64,000 nt of DNA from Actinomadura alba (GCF_014323705.1 NZ_JABVEC010000025.1:1-64000), one strand, 5' to 3'. Shown: positions 9,083 through 18,893, numbered from the stretch's first letter. A program made the numbers and translations. The notes: generated by a model not told the origin, from the sequence alone.

Positions 9083-9147
9083 GGTCACGCAATCAACTCA
9101 TGGGCGATATCGCCTTCGGCTCCGTGCGCCCGCTGTGGGCACACCCG

Positions 9148-9381
9148 TCAAGAGCCATGGTCCGCACCGAGCTCATCTCGGGCGACCTTTCCATCGTGCC
9201 GAACGGCTGTCACCTCGATGCTGCCGTCGTGATATTCATGACGGCTCCTGCGGCAGCCGCAGGAAAAGTACTCATCCCTGATGAGTAGGCCCTGCTCGTC
9301 ATCGTCCACGTAGCGCTCGCCGTCCACGGTCTTCCCGCACGGCGCCTTCTCACCTATGAAACGGGTCCTCGTGCCAACCAT
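9148..9381 (-). CDS. Small conserved Cys/His protein
   Basis: A 77-residue protein with a pattern PCGKTVDGERYVDDDEQG...LIRDEYFSCGCRRSRHEYHDGS. The Cys and His residues (PCG; SCGC; RHEYH) could form a small metal site, but no named domain is recognised. The ATG at 9381 follows GGGGAG at good spacing; a longer frame to 9537 has no better start. It reads in the same direction as frdABCD, ending about 65 bp before it, so it may be the first gene of that operon. Function unknown. Confidence 0.65.
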   Translation of the reverse strand: MVGTRTRFIGEKAPCGKTVDGERYVDDDEQGLLIRDEYFSCGCRRSRHEYHDGSIEVTAVRHDGKVARDELGADHGS

Positions 9382-9620
9382 CGTCCGCTCCCCCTGCAGA
9401 CATCTGGGCACCATGAACAGCCGGGAACTCCCGGCTCCATACGTCGGGTGAACCGGAGCAACGACCCCGACCCGCACCACGAACGCATCTACACCCTCCA
9501 GCCTCTCACCCGACAGAGGCTGGGAAAAGACCCGCAATCAAGATCCCAACACTGGCCCGCGGCACACCCCAGAACACCTGATCGTGGTCGTGGCTGTCGA
9601 TCACCTCACCGCGTTGAGAA

Positions 9621-11069
9621 TCATTGGCGTGCGAGCAAGCGCAGCAGGGTCCGCGTACCGAAGCCGGTCGCCCCGTCACAGGACGCGTCCCCGGCCCAAG
9701 CCGGACCGGCGAAGTCGCAGTGCACCCAGGGGATATCGCGGGGGACGAACTCCCCCAGGAACAAGGCAGCGGTCAGCGCTCGGCCCGAGGACCGCAGCGG
9801 ATGGTTGCGGACACCGGAGGCAGTACGCACCTGGTCGAGGTAACGCGGTGCCCACGGCAGCCGCCACATCGGCTCACCCGCCGCCGCCGACGCGGAGAGC
9901 AGCGCCTCGGCGGCCGAGTCGTCCGGGCTGATCACCGCGCCTATCTCAGGTCCGAGCGCGGTGACCGCCTGGTACGTCAAGGTAGCCATGTCGATCACAA
10001 GATCCGGCCGCTCCTCCACCGCCAGCGCCAACGCGTCGGCGAGCACCACTCGGCCCTCGAAGTCGGTGTCGAGAATCTGAATCTGCGTGCCGTCATAACT
10101 TGAAACGACATCGCCTGGACGGGCGGAGCCCGGCCCCGGCAGGTTCTCGGCGAAGGGCAGGATCGCGCGCACGGTGGCTCGCACGCCGAGGCGCCCGAGC
10201 ACGGCCATGACGGCCAGCACGACGGCCGCGCCCGCGACGTCCGAGCGCATCGACTGCATGGCATCCGGCGACTTCAGCGACAACCCGCCGCTGTCGAATG
10301 TGATGCCTTTGCCCGCCAGGGTTATCGACGGTCCGTCGCCGGTGCCGTCGTAGCGCAGCTGCACCAGCCGCGGACCGTTCACCGAGCCGCAACCGATCGC
10401 GGTCAACCCGCCGAAACCTCGGTCGCGTAGCTCGATGTCGTCGAGAATCGAACACTGCAGCTCTGCGCGTACCGCGATGTCCCGGGCCCACAGCGCGGCT
10501 TGTCCGGGCGTGACCACATTGGCCGGAGCGCTGGTGAGCAGGCTCGCCAACCGAGACGCCTGCGCCGCGATGAGTCCTTCACGGGCGGCATCCGGCACGC
10601 TCCCGCCGAGGGTATCGAGTGTCAGGCGAACATTCCGGTCGGGCCGGATGCCGCTGACCAGGCCGTCGATCCAGGCGCGGACGTTGTCGGCGTCGCACTC
10701 GGGCAGCTCGATCAGCACGTCGCCGTCAGCGATGACCGCCCCGGCCGCCGTGCCCGCGACCCGCAGCGTCTCCGGAGTGGAATCAGCCGCGCACCCCAGC
10801 CCGACGAGCAGCGTGTCCCCGGCCACGGACAGTTCTCCGGGGGCCCCCGCGAAGGGCAGCCAACCCTGGGAGAACCCGGAGGCGTTCTCCGCGGTGACGC
10901 CACGCACCGTTCGCGTGGCCCTGCCCGACCCCAGCAACTGCACACTGCCGGTGCCAGAAGCAGCGGCCGCCACCGCGGCCTCGATCTCCGTGCGATGGTC
11001 GCGACCGCGTGCGGTTCCGGGCCCGGTCGGGGAGCCGGACGCAAACGGTTGTTCGCTCAGCGAGGCCAT
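9621..11069 (-). CDS. pepA: Leucyl aminopeptidase, M17 family
   Basis: A 482-residue cytosolic zinc/manganese aminopeptidase that removes N-terminal residues from peptides. The catalytic C-terminal domain has the M17 signatures: AGKGITFDSGGLSLKS (metal-binding Lys and Asp), SDVAGAA (second Asp), and DTDFEGRVVLADAL, a variant of the usual NTDAEGRL that keeps the metal ligands Asp and Glu and the catalytic Arg. The N-terminal 160 residues are the less conserved regulatory domain. It is divergent from hyuA with about 160 bp between starts, so it may share regulation with the amide/hydantoin locus. AAGGAGG lies only a few bases before the ATG. The 9382-9620 gap shows no gene. Confidence 0.88.
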   Translation of the reverse strand: MASLSEQPFASGSPTGPGTARGRDHRTEIEAAVAAAASGTGSVQLLGSGRATRTVRGVTAENASGFSQGWLPFAGAPGELSVAGDTLLVGLGCAADSTPETLRVAGTAAGAVIADGDVLIELPECDADNVRAWIDGLVSGIRPDRNVRLTLDTLGGSVPDAAREGLIAAQASRLASLLTSAPANVVTPGQAALWARDIAVRAELQCSILDDIELRDRGFGGLTAIGCGSVNGPRLVQLRYDGTGDGPSITLAGKGITFDSGGLSLKSPDAMQSMRSDVAGAAVVLAVMAVLGRLGVRATVRAILPFAENLPGPGSARPGDVVSSYDGTQIQILDTDFEGRVVLADALALAVEERPDLVIDMATLTYQAVTALGPEIGAVISPDDSAAEALLSASAAAGEPMWRLPWAPRYLDQVRTASGVRNHPLRSSGRALTAALFLGEFVPRDIPWVHCDFAGPAWAGDASCDGATGFGTRTLLRLLARQ

Positions 11070-11231
11070 GGTCCTCCTTGCCGGAATTCGTGGGCGAAGT
11101 CTCCACCGCGGCGGTCGGTGACCCGCCGTGCGCCCCGCACGCGAGAGGGCACGGCGGCTATGCGCCGTGCACAGCGAGGGCTGCGACCCGACACCTAACT
11201 TTCGGGTACGTCTGCTGGATCGGAGATTGTC

Positions 11232-13277
11232 ATGGCGAAGTACCGAGTGTCGATGGACATCGGGGGAACCTTCACCGACGTCGTCACCTACGACGACGAT
11301 GCCGGCGTGTTCGCCGCGAGTAAGGCATCGACCACGCCGGATGACCTGAGCGAAGGCGTTATGGCGGGTCTGGATTCGGTCGTCGAATCACCCGGTGACA
11401 TCAGCTTCCTGGTGCATGGCACCACCCAGGGTCTCAACGCCTTTCTCGAGCGGCGCGGCGTTCCCGTGCTGTTGCTGGGTACCGCCGGCGCCGAAGACAC
11501 CTACCACATCGCGCGTGGGCCCCGAAAGCGCCTGTACGACCTGCACTACCGCAAGCCGACACCGCTGGTGCCGCGCCGCGACGTCGTCGGTATCGGCGGT
11601 CGGATCGCCGCCGACGGGACCGAACTGGTGCCCTTGGACGAACGGGCGGTGCGGAACGCGGCGATCACCGTCCGCGAGCGCGGCCTGGGCGCGATCGCGA
11701 TCTCATTCCTGTTCAGCTTCAAGAATCCCGCTCATGAGCTGCGGGCTCGCGAGATCGTACTCGAAGAGCTCGGCGAGGACTTCACGGTCTCCCTGTCACA
11801 TGAGGCGGCGAAGGAATGGCGCGAGTACGAGCGCACCTCCTCCGCGGTCGTCGAGAGCTACACCGGTCCGATTGTGCGCCGCTACCTGAACGATCTGGAG
11901 ATCCGGCTACGTCACGGGGGGATGACCGTTCCGTTGCACGTCATGCAGTCCTCGGGAGGGATTCTCACCGCCGACTCGGCCCGGCGACGTCCGCTGCAGA
12001 CGCTGCTTTCGGGACCGGTGGGCGGTGCGATGGCATGTGCCGAACTCTCGCAGGTCGTCAACCGTCCCAATCTGATCGGTGTCGACATGGGTGGGACGTC
12101 GTTCGACGTGTCCCTCATCGTCGACGGCGAGCCGGATGTGTCGGCCGAGGCGCAACTCGAGGGATTGCCGATGCTGATGAGTGTCGTCAACATCCACACG
12201 GTGGGCGCGGGCGGTGGCTCGGTCGCGTGGATGGAGGCCGGTGGCCTGCGAGTGGGGCCGCGCTCGGCCGGCGCACGACCTGGACCGGCCGCCTACGGCC
12301 GAGGCGGCATCGAGCCGACGGTCACGGACGCGAACCTGGTACTCGGGCGCATCGACCCCAACGGCTTCGCGGGAGGTCAAATGACTCTCGACACCGGCGC
12401 GGCGGCGGCCGCCGTGGCTGAACTCGCCGGCGAGTTCGGTCTCGATGTCATCGCCATGGCCGAGGGGATCTGCGATGTCGCGAACTCCAAGATGGCCCAG
12501 GCAATCCGAACGATCACGGTCTCGCGTGGCATCGAGCCGCGCGAGTCGAGCCTGGTCGCGTTCGGTGGCGCAGGTCCGATGCACGCTGTGTTCCTGGCCC
12601 AGGAACTCGGCATCGCGGAAACGATCGTGCCGCGCTTTCCCGGCGCTTTCTCCGCGTGGGGAATGCTCCAGACCCAGATCCGCAAGGACTTCACCGAACC
12701 GTACTTCTATCTGGACGCGGACCTCGACGGCCGGGACATGTCGGCGATGCTCCGCGGTTTGGAGAAGCACGGCCTGGCGACGCTGGCCGATGAGGGTGTG
12801 CAATCTCAGCACCGGACCGCCGCGCATGCGGTCGACATCCGATATGCCGCGCAGGAGTACACCCTGACGGTCCCGCTGACAGACGCGAAAGAGCCGTCGA
12901 CGCCGGATTTCCTGGCCGTGATCGCCGAGCGATTCGCGGAGATGCACAAGAGTCGGTATGGGCATGCCAACCTCGGTGCCCCGATCGAGTTCGTCACGCT
13001 GCGCAGCACCGCGTTCGGCCATCTCGGCCGACCGGAGCCGCAGAGATGGCCGCGCGCCGAATCCCCGGAATTCCCGCACGACGTGCGGCAGGTCGTGTTC
13101 GGTGGCGCGGAACGCGACGCGGTGGTCGTGCGGCGCGACGACCTGTTCTCCGGACACCGTTTCGATGGTCCCGCCGTCATCGTCGAGGACACCGCCACCA
13201 CCGTGGTACCGCCTGGGTATGAGCTGTCGGTCGACGAAATCGGATCTTTGATCATCCGAGTGAAGGAGCAGTCATGA
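11232..13277 (+). CDS. hyuA: Hydantoinase/oxoprolinase A subunit, copy 1
   Basis: A 681-residue HyuA-type subunit of an ATP-dependent cyclic-amide hydrolase (N-methylhydantoinase, 5-oxoprolinase, acetophenone carboxylase family). The N-terminal Hydant_A_N domain starts with DIGGTFTDVVTY (residue 9 on), the acetate-kinase-fold phosphate loop; the second ATP motif GVDMGGTSFDVSL lies near 278; EYERTSSAVV and HTVGAGGGSVAW are further family blocks. Length is normal for the ~700-residue A subunit. The ATG follows GGATCGGAG. Its stop overlaps the hyuB start as ATGA. The substrate is not determined by sequence. Confidence 0.9.
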   Translation: MAKYRVSMDIGGTFTDVVTYDDDAGVFAASKASTTPDDLSEGVMAGLDSVVESPGDISFLVHGTTQGLNAFLERRGVPVLLLGTAGAEDTYHIARGPRKRLYDLHYRKPTPLVPRRDVVGIGGRIAADGTELVPLDERAVRNAAITVRERGLGAIAISFLFSFKNPAHELRAREIVLEELGEDFTVSLSHEAAKEWREYERTSSAVVESYTGPIVRRYLNDLEIRLRHGGMTVPLHVMQSSGGILTADSARRRPLQTLLSGPVGGAMACAELSQVVNRPNLIGVDMGGTSFDVSLIVDGEPDVSAEAQLEGLPMLMSVVNIHTVGAGGGSVAWMEAGGLRVGPRSAGARPGPAAYGRGGIEPTVTDANLVLGRIDPNGFAGGQMTLDTGAAAAAVAELAGEFGLDVIAMAEGICDVANSKMAQAIRTITVSRGIEPRESSLVAFGGAGPMHAVFLAQELGIAETIVPRFPGAFSAWGMLQTQIRKDFTEPYFYLDADLDGRDMSAMLRGLEKHGLATLADEGVQSQHRTAAHAVDIRYAAQEYTLTVPLTDAKEPSTPDFLAVIAERFAEMHKSRYGHANLGAPIEFVTLRSTAFGHLGRPEPQRWPRAESPEFPHDVRQVVFGGAERDAVVVRRDDLFSGHRFDGPAVIVEDTATTVVPPGYELSVDEIGSLIIRVKEQS

Positions 13278-14953
13278 CAACCGCCGTCGGAATGGATCCG
13301 GTCACCGTCGAGATCATCCGTAATGCACTGAACGCGGCCGCCGACGACATGAACGCCACCCTCATCCGGTCGGCGTACACCCCGATCATCTATGAGTGCG
13401 GCGACTGCGTCGTCGCGTTGCTCGACGCCGAACACCAGGTGCTTGGTCAGTCCGCCGGTCTGCCGATCTTCCTGGGAAACCTCGAGACCTGCACCAAGGC
13501 GACCGAGGAGATGTTCGGTCGCGAGGTGTGGCAACCCGGGGATGTCTGGATTCTGAATGACAGTTACCTCGGCGGTACGCACCTGAACGACGTGACGATC
13601 TTCGGCCCGGTCTTCGTGGGCGACACGCTCGTCGGCTTCACCGCATCTCGCGCGCACTGGATCGATGTCGGTTCGAAGGACCCGGGCGGATCCATGGACT
13701 CGGTGACGATCTTCCAGGAGGGTCTGCGACTCGGCCCGCAGAAGCTCGTGGCGGGCGGTGCCGACCAGCGGTCGATCATGGACACCATCACCACCAACGT
13801 GCGGTTCCCGTATCCGACGACCGGCGACATGCACGCGATGATCGCCTGCATCACGATGGGTGAGAAGCGCCTGCAAGAGCTCGTCGAGCGGTTCGGACTG
13901 GAGACGCTCGAACGGGCGCGTGACGAGATATTCCGCCAGACCGAGATATTGGAGAGGCGGACGATCGGTGCGATACCCGACGGCGTCTATGTGGCCGAGG
14001 GCATGCTGGACAACGACGGCATCGACCTCGACACCCCCGTGCCCATCCGACTGAAGATCATCGTCGACGGCGAAGCCATCGACTTCGACGTGACAGAGTC
14101 GGCCGATCAAACGGTCGGCCCGGTGAACTGCGGTGTCTCACAGGCCGTGTCGGCGCTGCGGGTGGGCTACAAACTGCTGGTGAGCCCCGATCTGCCGGGC
14201 AACGGCGGGTCGTTCCGCACGATGACCACTCAGGTCCGCGAGGGTTCGGTGCTCGGTGCACGCTCACCGGCGGCATGCCAGTGGTATTTCTCGCACCTGG
14301 GCCTGCTCATCGACATGGTGGCGCGCGCCCTGGCTCCCGCGATGCCCGACCGGGTGGCCGGCGCCAGCCACGGTGACTCGATGATCGTGCTCACCTCGGG
14401 CACCGATCCGCGCTTCGACCGCGAATTCGTGAGCCTCGAGGCCACGGTCGGCGGCTGGGGGGCGTGGCATGGATCCGACGGTGAGAGCGCGTTGATCAAC
14501 AATGTCAACGGCTCGCTGAAGGACATCCCGATCGAGGTGTTCGAGACCCGCTACCCGTGGCGTATCAACGAGTACCGCATCCGGCCCGACTCCGGAGGCT
14601 CGGGCAAGTGGCGCGGCGGCAACGGCGTCATCCGTGAGTACGAGGCACAGTGCGACTGTTCCCTGTCGCTGTGGTTCGAGCGCTCGCGGCAGCCTGCCTG
14701 GGGCCTGTTCGGAGGGGAGGACGCCACCGGACCTGAGGTGATCATCAACCCCGGGCGACCGGACGAACGGCGGATGTTGAAGGTCAACGGCACCAGGCTG
14801 AAGAAGGGTGACGTGGTGCGGTGCGCCACCGGCGGTGGCGGCGGATACGGCGACCCGATCGAACGCGTCGTGGCGGACGTGCGTGCCGATGTACTGGACC
14901 GCGACATCACGAAGGAGGCGGCACTGACCCGCTACGGCATCGGCGACGAGTAG
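13274..14953 (+). CDS. hyuB: Hydantoinase/oxoprolinase B subunit, copy 1
   Basis: A 559-residue HyuB-type subunit, partner of the upstream HyuA in an ATP-dependent ring-opening or carboxylating complex. It begins with the typical DPVTVEIIRNALNAAADDMNATLIRSAYTPII and carries NDSYLGGTHLNDVTIFGPVF, GGSGKWRGGNGVIREYE and CATGGGGGYGDP, all family blocks. Its TAG stop (14951-14953) directly abuts the TGA of the convergent pucR gene with no bases between, so no room exists for a terminator and the two transcripts must overlap. Confidence 0.9.
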   Translation: MTTAVGMDPVTVEIIRNALNAAADDMNATLIRSAYTPIIYECGDCVVALLDAEHQVLGQSAGLPIFLGNLETCTKATEEMFGREVWQPGDVWILNDSYLGGTHLNDVTIFGPVFVGDTLVGFTASRAHWIDVGSKDPGGSMDSVTIFQEGLRLGPQKLVAGGADQRSIMDTITTNVRFPYPTTGDMHAMIACITMGEKRLQELVERFGLETLERARDEIFRQTEILERRTIGAIPDGVYVAEGMLDNDGIDLDTPVPIRLKIIVDGEAIDFDVTESADQTVGPVNCGVSQAVSALRVGYKLLVSPDLPGNGGSFRTMTTQVREGSVLGARSPAACQWYFSHLGLLIDMVARALAPAMPDRVAGASHGDSMIVLTSGTDPRFDREFVSLEATVGGWGAWHGSDGESALINNVNGSLKDIPIEVFETRYPWRINEYRIRPDSGGSGKWRGGNGVIREYEAQCDCSLSLWFERSRQPAWGLFGGEDATGPEVIINPGRPDERRMLKVNGTRLKKGDVVRCATGGGGGYGDPIERVVADVRADVLDRDITKEAALTRYGIGDE

Positions 14954-16498
14954 TCACTGCGAGCGCTCGGCGCCAGGCGTCCGCCACAGCGCGCCGAGCG
15001 CGTAGCAGACCACATGCAGGGCGAGGCGCCGGCTTGGATCGTCGAAGACCAGGCCCAGCTCCTTCGCCCGGGCCACTCGCGAAAGCACCGTGTTCCGGTG
15101 CACACCGAGCCGCGCCGAGGCCTGGCTCAGCGAGCCGCCACAGTCGAGAACGGTCAGGACCGTCTCGACCAGTGACGAGCGGTCGCGTGCCGCCATCAGG
15201 TCGGCGAGACAGAAGTCCGCCACTTGCGCGATCTTGCCGACCGGCAACCAGGCGAGCGCCGCCTGGGCACCCACCTGATCGAACCAGGTCACCGATCCGG
15301 CGCCGCCTTCGCGGGCGACGTACGCGGCCAGGCGTGCCTCGACGACCGATCGCATCAGACCAGGGATACCGGCATGCGCACCCCCTACTCCCAGTACGAG
15401 AGCATGCGTTCGCGCGGTCGGGGTCATCGTGGTGATGCCGCGCCGCATCGCCGTGCCGCTGTCGGCATCGGCTGAGTTCTGCCACGAGATCCAGCCGTCG
15501 TCGTCTGCGACGATGGGCCAGTCCGGAAGGTGCCGCTGCCAGGTCGCCCGCAGCAACTGGGTGAGCTCGGGCGGCGGCTCACTGCCCGGGTCCTGTATCG
15601 GCGCGATCCAGACCGCCCTGTTGACCCCCTCGACCCGCCAACCGAGCTCGCTGCTCCACGACGTGCTCTCGGCTCCGTCGTACTGAACCGGCACGGCCCG
15701 GTCGGTGGCCGGTTCGCTGCCGAGCCGCCGGAGCATCTCGAACGCCGCCCGCTCCTGCGCGACCTGAGTCGAGGTGTCCATGCGGGCCTGTGCCCAAGCG
15801 GCCAGCAACGGCAGCCGCGCCAGCCGCAGCAGCGTGCCGACGTGGCCGCCGAGGTCAGCGGCCGGCGTCGGCACCGAGGCGACCAACTCCGCCCACGGTC
15901 GCTCGCCCGCCCCGTGCACCTGGACACGTACCTGCTCGTGGTCCGCACGTTCCCGAACGGCCGCTGCCCGCCCGGCCACGACGGAGCCACCGATCGTCAG
16001 CGCCACCGGCACATGTCCGAGTTCGGTGTTCAGCACGCCGAGCACACCGCGGATGCTCGACTGTTCGGCCAGCCGTTCTGCGCACAGCGCGACCCGGACC
16101 GCCCTGGCGCATTGCGGTGCACTGATCTGACCCGCAAGAGTCAGCGCGACGTCGACCGGGTCGTCGTCGATCACCAGCAGGGCGATGCCGAGCCGCTCGG
16201 CCAGCACGGCGCTGGACGAGCTCATCGCCGCCCGGGGCACGACGACGACGGAAGCGTTGCGCTCCCAGGCCGCGTGCAATGCGGCGGCGAGCGACCAGCC
16301 GCCCGCGGCGGCCTCGGCGTGCAGCACGACCACCGAGTGCGGAACGATATGCCCAAGGCGCTCGAACGTCTCCGCCAGCACCACCTGGTGTACGCGCCGG
16401 GACGGATCGGCCAGATGCACCGCCTCGGCGCGAGCCAGCGGTTCAACACGCAAGAGCTCGGCGAGGTCCAACGAGGCGGTGGAGGGACGGTTCCTCAT
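14954..16498 (-). CDS. PucR-family transcriptional regulator
   Basis: A 514-residue regulator. The C-terminus has the PucR helix-turn-helix (about 445-490; GGSLSQASARLGVHRNTVLSRVARAKELGL), preceded by a GGDEF-like/CdaR middle region. The N-terminal 130 residues match the PucR ligand domain, with VEPLARAEAVHLADPSRRV and 'HSVVVLHAEAA'. Such proteins commonly activate purine, hydantoin or amino-acid catabolism in response to substrate. It is the last gene of a seven-gene minus-strand operon with the ABC transporter and DUF917 genes; its start overlaps the DUF917 stop (ATGA, 16495-16498). Likely controls this locus. Confidence 0.85.
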   Translation of the reverse strand: MRNRPSTASLDLAELLRVEPLARAEAVHLADPSRRVHQVVLAETFERLGHIVPHSVVVLHAEAAAGGWSLAAALHAAWERNASVVVVPRAAMSSSSAVLAERLGIALLVIDDDPVDVALTLAGQISAPQCARAVRVALCAERLAEQSSIRGVLGVLNTELGHVPVALTIGGSVVAGRAAAVRERADHEQVRVQVHGAGERPWAELVASVPTPAADLGGHVGTLLRLARLPLLAAWAQARMDTSTQVAQERAAFEMLRRLGSEPATDRAVPVQYDGAESTSWSSELGWRVEGVNRAVWIAPIQDPGSEPPPELTQLLRATWQRHLPDWPIVADDDGWISWQNSADADSGTAMRRGITTMTPTARTHALVLGVGGAHAGIPGLMRSVVEARLAAYVAREGGAGSVTWFDQVGAQAALAWLPVGKIAQVADFCLADLMAARDRSSLVETVLTVLDCGGSLSQASARLGVHRNTVLSRVARAKELGLVFDDPSRRLALHVVCYALGALWRTPGAERSQ

Positions 16499-17598
16499 CG
16501 CCGCCTCGGGTGGTCCAGCGGGATGCCGTGGGACGTCGGTCCGACCATGGCCAGGCCTTCGGCGGAATACCAGATGGCGTCGGCCGGCATGACCAGAACG
16601 TCCACCACGTCACCCGGCTCGAGGCTGTCGAGCGTCGCCAGTTCGCCCCGCAGGATGTCCACGAGGCAGACCAGATCCGGTGCGGCGGCCGCCAGCGCGC
16701 CGTCGGCGAACACGGCAACGATCTCGCTGCGCAGCTCAAGGCGGAACAGTCGCCCTTGACCGCCGATCTCATCGATGACCACACTCGACGGATGCGCGGG
16801 GATGGTGACGTCGCTGGGACGGCTGAGGTGTTCCAGCTCGACGATGCGTCCTCTGCCTATTCGCTGGCAACCGGTGACGGCGGCCAGCCTGGTGACCAGA
16901 ACATCGGCACCCACAGGTTCCAGCAGCAGCCGGCCGACGTTGATCAGGCGCGAGACGGTACTCGGCAGTGCCGCGCGGCGAAGGTCGCCGGCCGTGCAGG
17001 GGTAGGAGGCCAGGGCCGCCCACCCTCCGAGCGTGTCGACGTTCGAGCGCAGCAGCGTGTCGGCGCGCGCTGAAGCACGCACCTCGATCGTGACCGTCTC
17101 GCCGGTGGGGCCCCGCACGACCAGCGGGGCGGGCGACAGGCCGGCCAGCGACATGGACGTGTGATGGATGAGCGCGAACGTCCGGCCCATGCCGTCGGCG
17201 TCCAGCAGCGGCACGTCGAGCTGCGACGCCGCGGCCAACGGGACGAGCGCGCTGATCGTCGCCGCGGCGAGCGGATACACCGCGCCGAAGCGCCGGTGCA
17301 TGACGTGTTCCAGCTCCCGTACGGCCAGCACGAACTCGTCACCGGACGGAGGAAGGTCGGCCAGCGCCGCACCGGATCCGATCACGCACAGCGAGACGCA
17401 ATGGACCTGCGGAGGCAGCGCATCGGGACGGACGAGCACGACCGGCCCATTGCGCTCGAGCAGATCCATGAGCCAGGACACCAGCGAGGCCTTACTCGCG
17501 TCCCCGACGGCCGGCGAATAGAACTTGGCGCCCTCGTACAGGGCGGGAATGTCGGCAGCAGTGATCGATTTCCCCGAACCGACGTATCCGATGCTCAT
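16495..17598 (-). CDS. DUF917 family protein (S-methyl thiohydantoin desulfurase domain)
   Basis: A 367-residue DUF917 (PF06032) protein. The opening TAADIPALYEGAKFYSPAVG, the central DADGMGRTFALIHHTSMSLAG and a later SYPCTAGDLRRAALPSTVSR are recognisable family blocks. The family name in domain databases refers to desulfuration of methylated thiohydantoins, and members are almost always next to a short hydantoinase A-like protein, as here. It is coupled at both ends by ATGA overlaps (with the HyuA-like gene and pucR). It points to a hydantoin- or thiohydantoin-like compound as the pathway substrate; that is inference. Confidence 0.85.
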   Translation of the reverse strand: MSIGYVGSGKSITAADIPALYEGAKFYSPAVGDASKASLVSWLMDLLERNGPVVLVRPDALPPQVHCVSLCVIGSGAALADLPPSGDEFVLAVRELEHVMHRRFGAVYPLAAATISALVPLAAASQLDVPLLDADGMGRTFALIHHTSMSLAGLSPAPLVVRGPTGETVTIEVRASARADTLLRSNVDTLGGWAALASYPCTAGDLRRAALPSTVSRLINVGRLLLEPVGADVLVTRLAAVTGCQRIGRGRIVELEHLSRPSDVTIPAHPSSVVIDEIGGQGRLFRLELRSEIVAVFADGALAAAAPDLVCLVDILRGELATLDSLEPGDVVDVLVMPADAIWYSAEGLAMVGPTSHGIPLDHPRRR

Positions 17599-18887
17599 GA
17601 GCCCGGCCGTGACCGGATGTCGAGGGCACCCGCGACGCGCACGCGTACCCGCACCGTGCCCGACGGGCTGTAGGGCATCGCAACGGTGGACATCTCTACT
17701 ATGTCGGCGGTTCCGGGATTGGCACCGTTGGCTGTGACGATCGCGGTGGCCCTGGCCTGGGCGTCCCGGCGGATGCCCTCGAGCTCGTCGGTCGACTCGA
17801 TGAAGGCGATCTCGTCCAGCCAGGCGGTGGGCCGGCTGACCGCGGCACCGATACAGATCAGCTCGTCCGGATCACGGTCGGCTTCCACCAGCGGGACGTC
17901 GCCGGACCGCCACGCCATCGGATCCGACGCATTCTGCACGCCGTCGGCACCGGTCAGCGCCGCTGTCGGCACCACCAGCTCCGTCCCCAGCCCGTGGAGT
18001 GCGTAGGGACGGACCGCCACCAGCAGATGACGTACGTCACCCACGACCCGTCCGGACGGGCGGTCGAGCAGCACGCGACAGTCGTCCACACCGGTCAGCG
18101 CCGCGGCGCCGAGCAGCTCTAACGCGTCGGCGGCGCCCAAGCCGAGTACGGGCAGCGTGCGCATCCGTGACGCGGTGACCCACCCGCCGTCACCCCGCCC
18201 CACATGCAGCGGCATACCGGGCGTCCACCGACGCACGGCGCTCTCGCAGGCATCGAGGATGTCCTCTGCGATGTCGCTCAGCGCGGAGTTCAACGCCACG
18301 GTCGCCTCGCGTGGTGCCAGCCCCAGGCCGCCGAAGTCGTACGCCACCGATATCCGCGCGTCGGGCAGGACGGCCTGGAGCCTGTCCGCCACCTCACGCT
18401 CGTGCCGGGGTTGCGCCTGCGATCCCGCCGCCACGACGGCGATGCACCGCGTACCGTCCCGCTCGATCTCGCGGCAGACCGCCTGCAGAGCCTGCCGGTC
18501 GAGCGGCCCCAGCTCCCGTCCGAAGAGATCGTGTCCGCCGGGAATGGTGAATCGACGGGTCACCAGCCGTTCGATGACCTCGGCCGGATGGCGCCCGAGC
18601 GCAAGATCAGTGGCCGCGCGTGGCCGGACACGGATCATCGCGACGGGGGAAAGCCCACCGGACGCCTGCAACACCGCCGCCAGGAGCAGCCGGCTGATGT
18701 CGATGGTCACACTGCGCGCCTGCGCCCGGTCGGCCGGCCGGATGCCGGACAGCAGCTCGCTCGGGTCGGAACCGGGGACCGAGACCGACCCGAGCACCGT
18801 GCGATGCCGGACGACCACCGCCTGGGACCGGTCCGGTCCCAGACTCATACCGACGTGTACCGGCACGTCAGCCCGGTTGGCCACCAC
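17595..18887 (-). CDS. Short, diverged hydantoinase A-like protein (DUF917 partner)
   Basis: A 430-residue protein distantly related to HyuA. Family likeness is clearest at about 85-235: VIERLVTRRFTIPGGHDLFG, then an ALQAVCREIERDGTRCIAVV helix-strand and 'LNSALSDIAEDILDACESAV' matching the HyuA region before its second ATP motif. The N-terminal phosphate loop DxGGTFTD is replaced by VGMSLGPDRSQAVVV, and the second GGT motif is absent, so ATP use is doubtful. It starts with GTG 18887, 6 bp after the permease stop, and overlaps the DUF917 start. Probably forms a functional pair with the DUF917 protein. It is shorter than the usual ~520 residues. Confidence 0.7.
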   Translation of the reverse strand: MVANRADVPVHVGMSLGPDRSQAVVVRHRTVLGSVSVPGSDPSELLSGIRPADRAQARSVTIDISRLLLAAVLQASGGLSPVAMIRVRPRAATDLALGRHPAEVIERLVTRRFTIPGGHDLFGRELGPLDRQALQAVCREIERDGTRCIAVVAAGSQAQPRHEREVADRLQAVLPDARISVAYDFGGLGLAPREATVALNSALSDIAEDILDACESAVRRWTPGMPLHVGRGDGGWVTASRMRTLPVLGLGAADALELLGAAALTGVDDCRVLLDRPSGRVVGDVRHLLVAVRPYALHGLGTELVVPTAALTGADGVQNASDPMAWRSGDVPLVEADRDPDELICIGAAVSRPTAWLDEIAFIESTDELEGIRRDAQARATAIVTANGANPGTADIVEMSTVAMPYSPSGTVRVRVRVAGALDIRSRPGS

Positions 18888-18893
18888 TGAACA

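Noticed and set aside
11907..14110. Long minus-strand frames opposite hyuA and hyuB copy 1
   Set aside because: Same reasoning: antisense to conserved coding sequence, His/Arg/Gly-rich, no ribosome sites.
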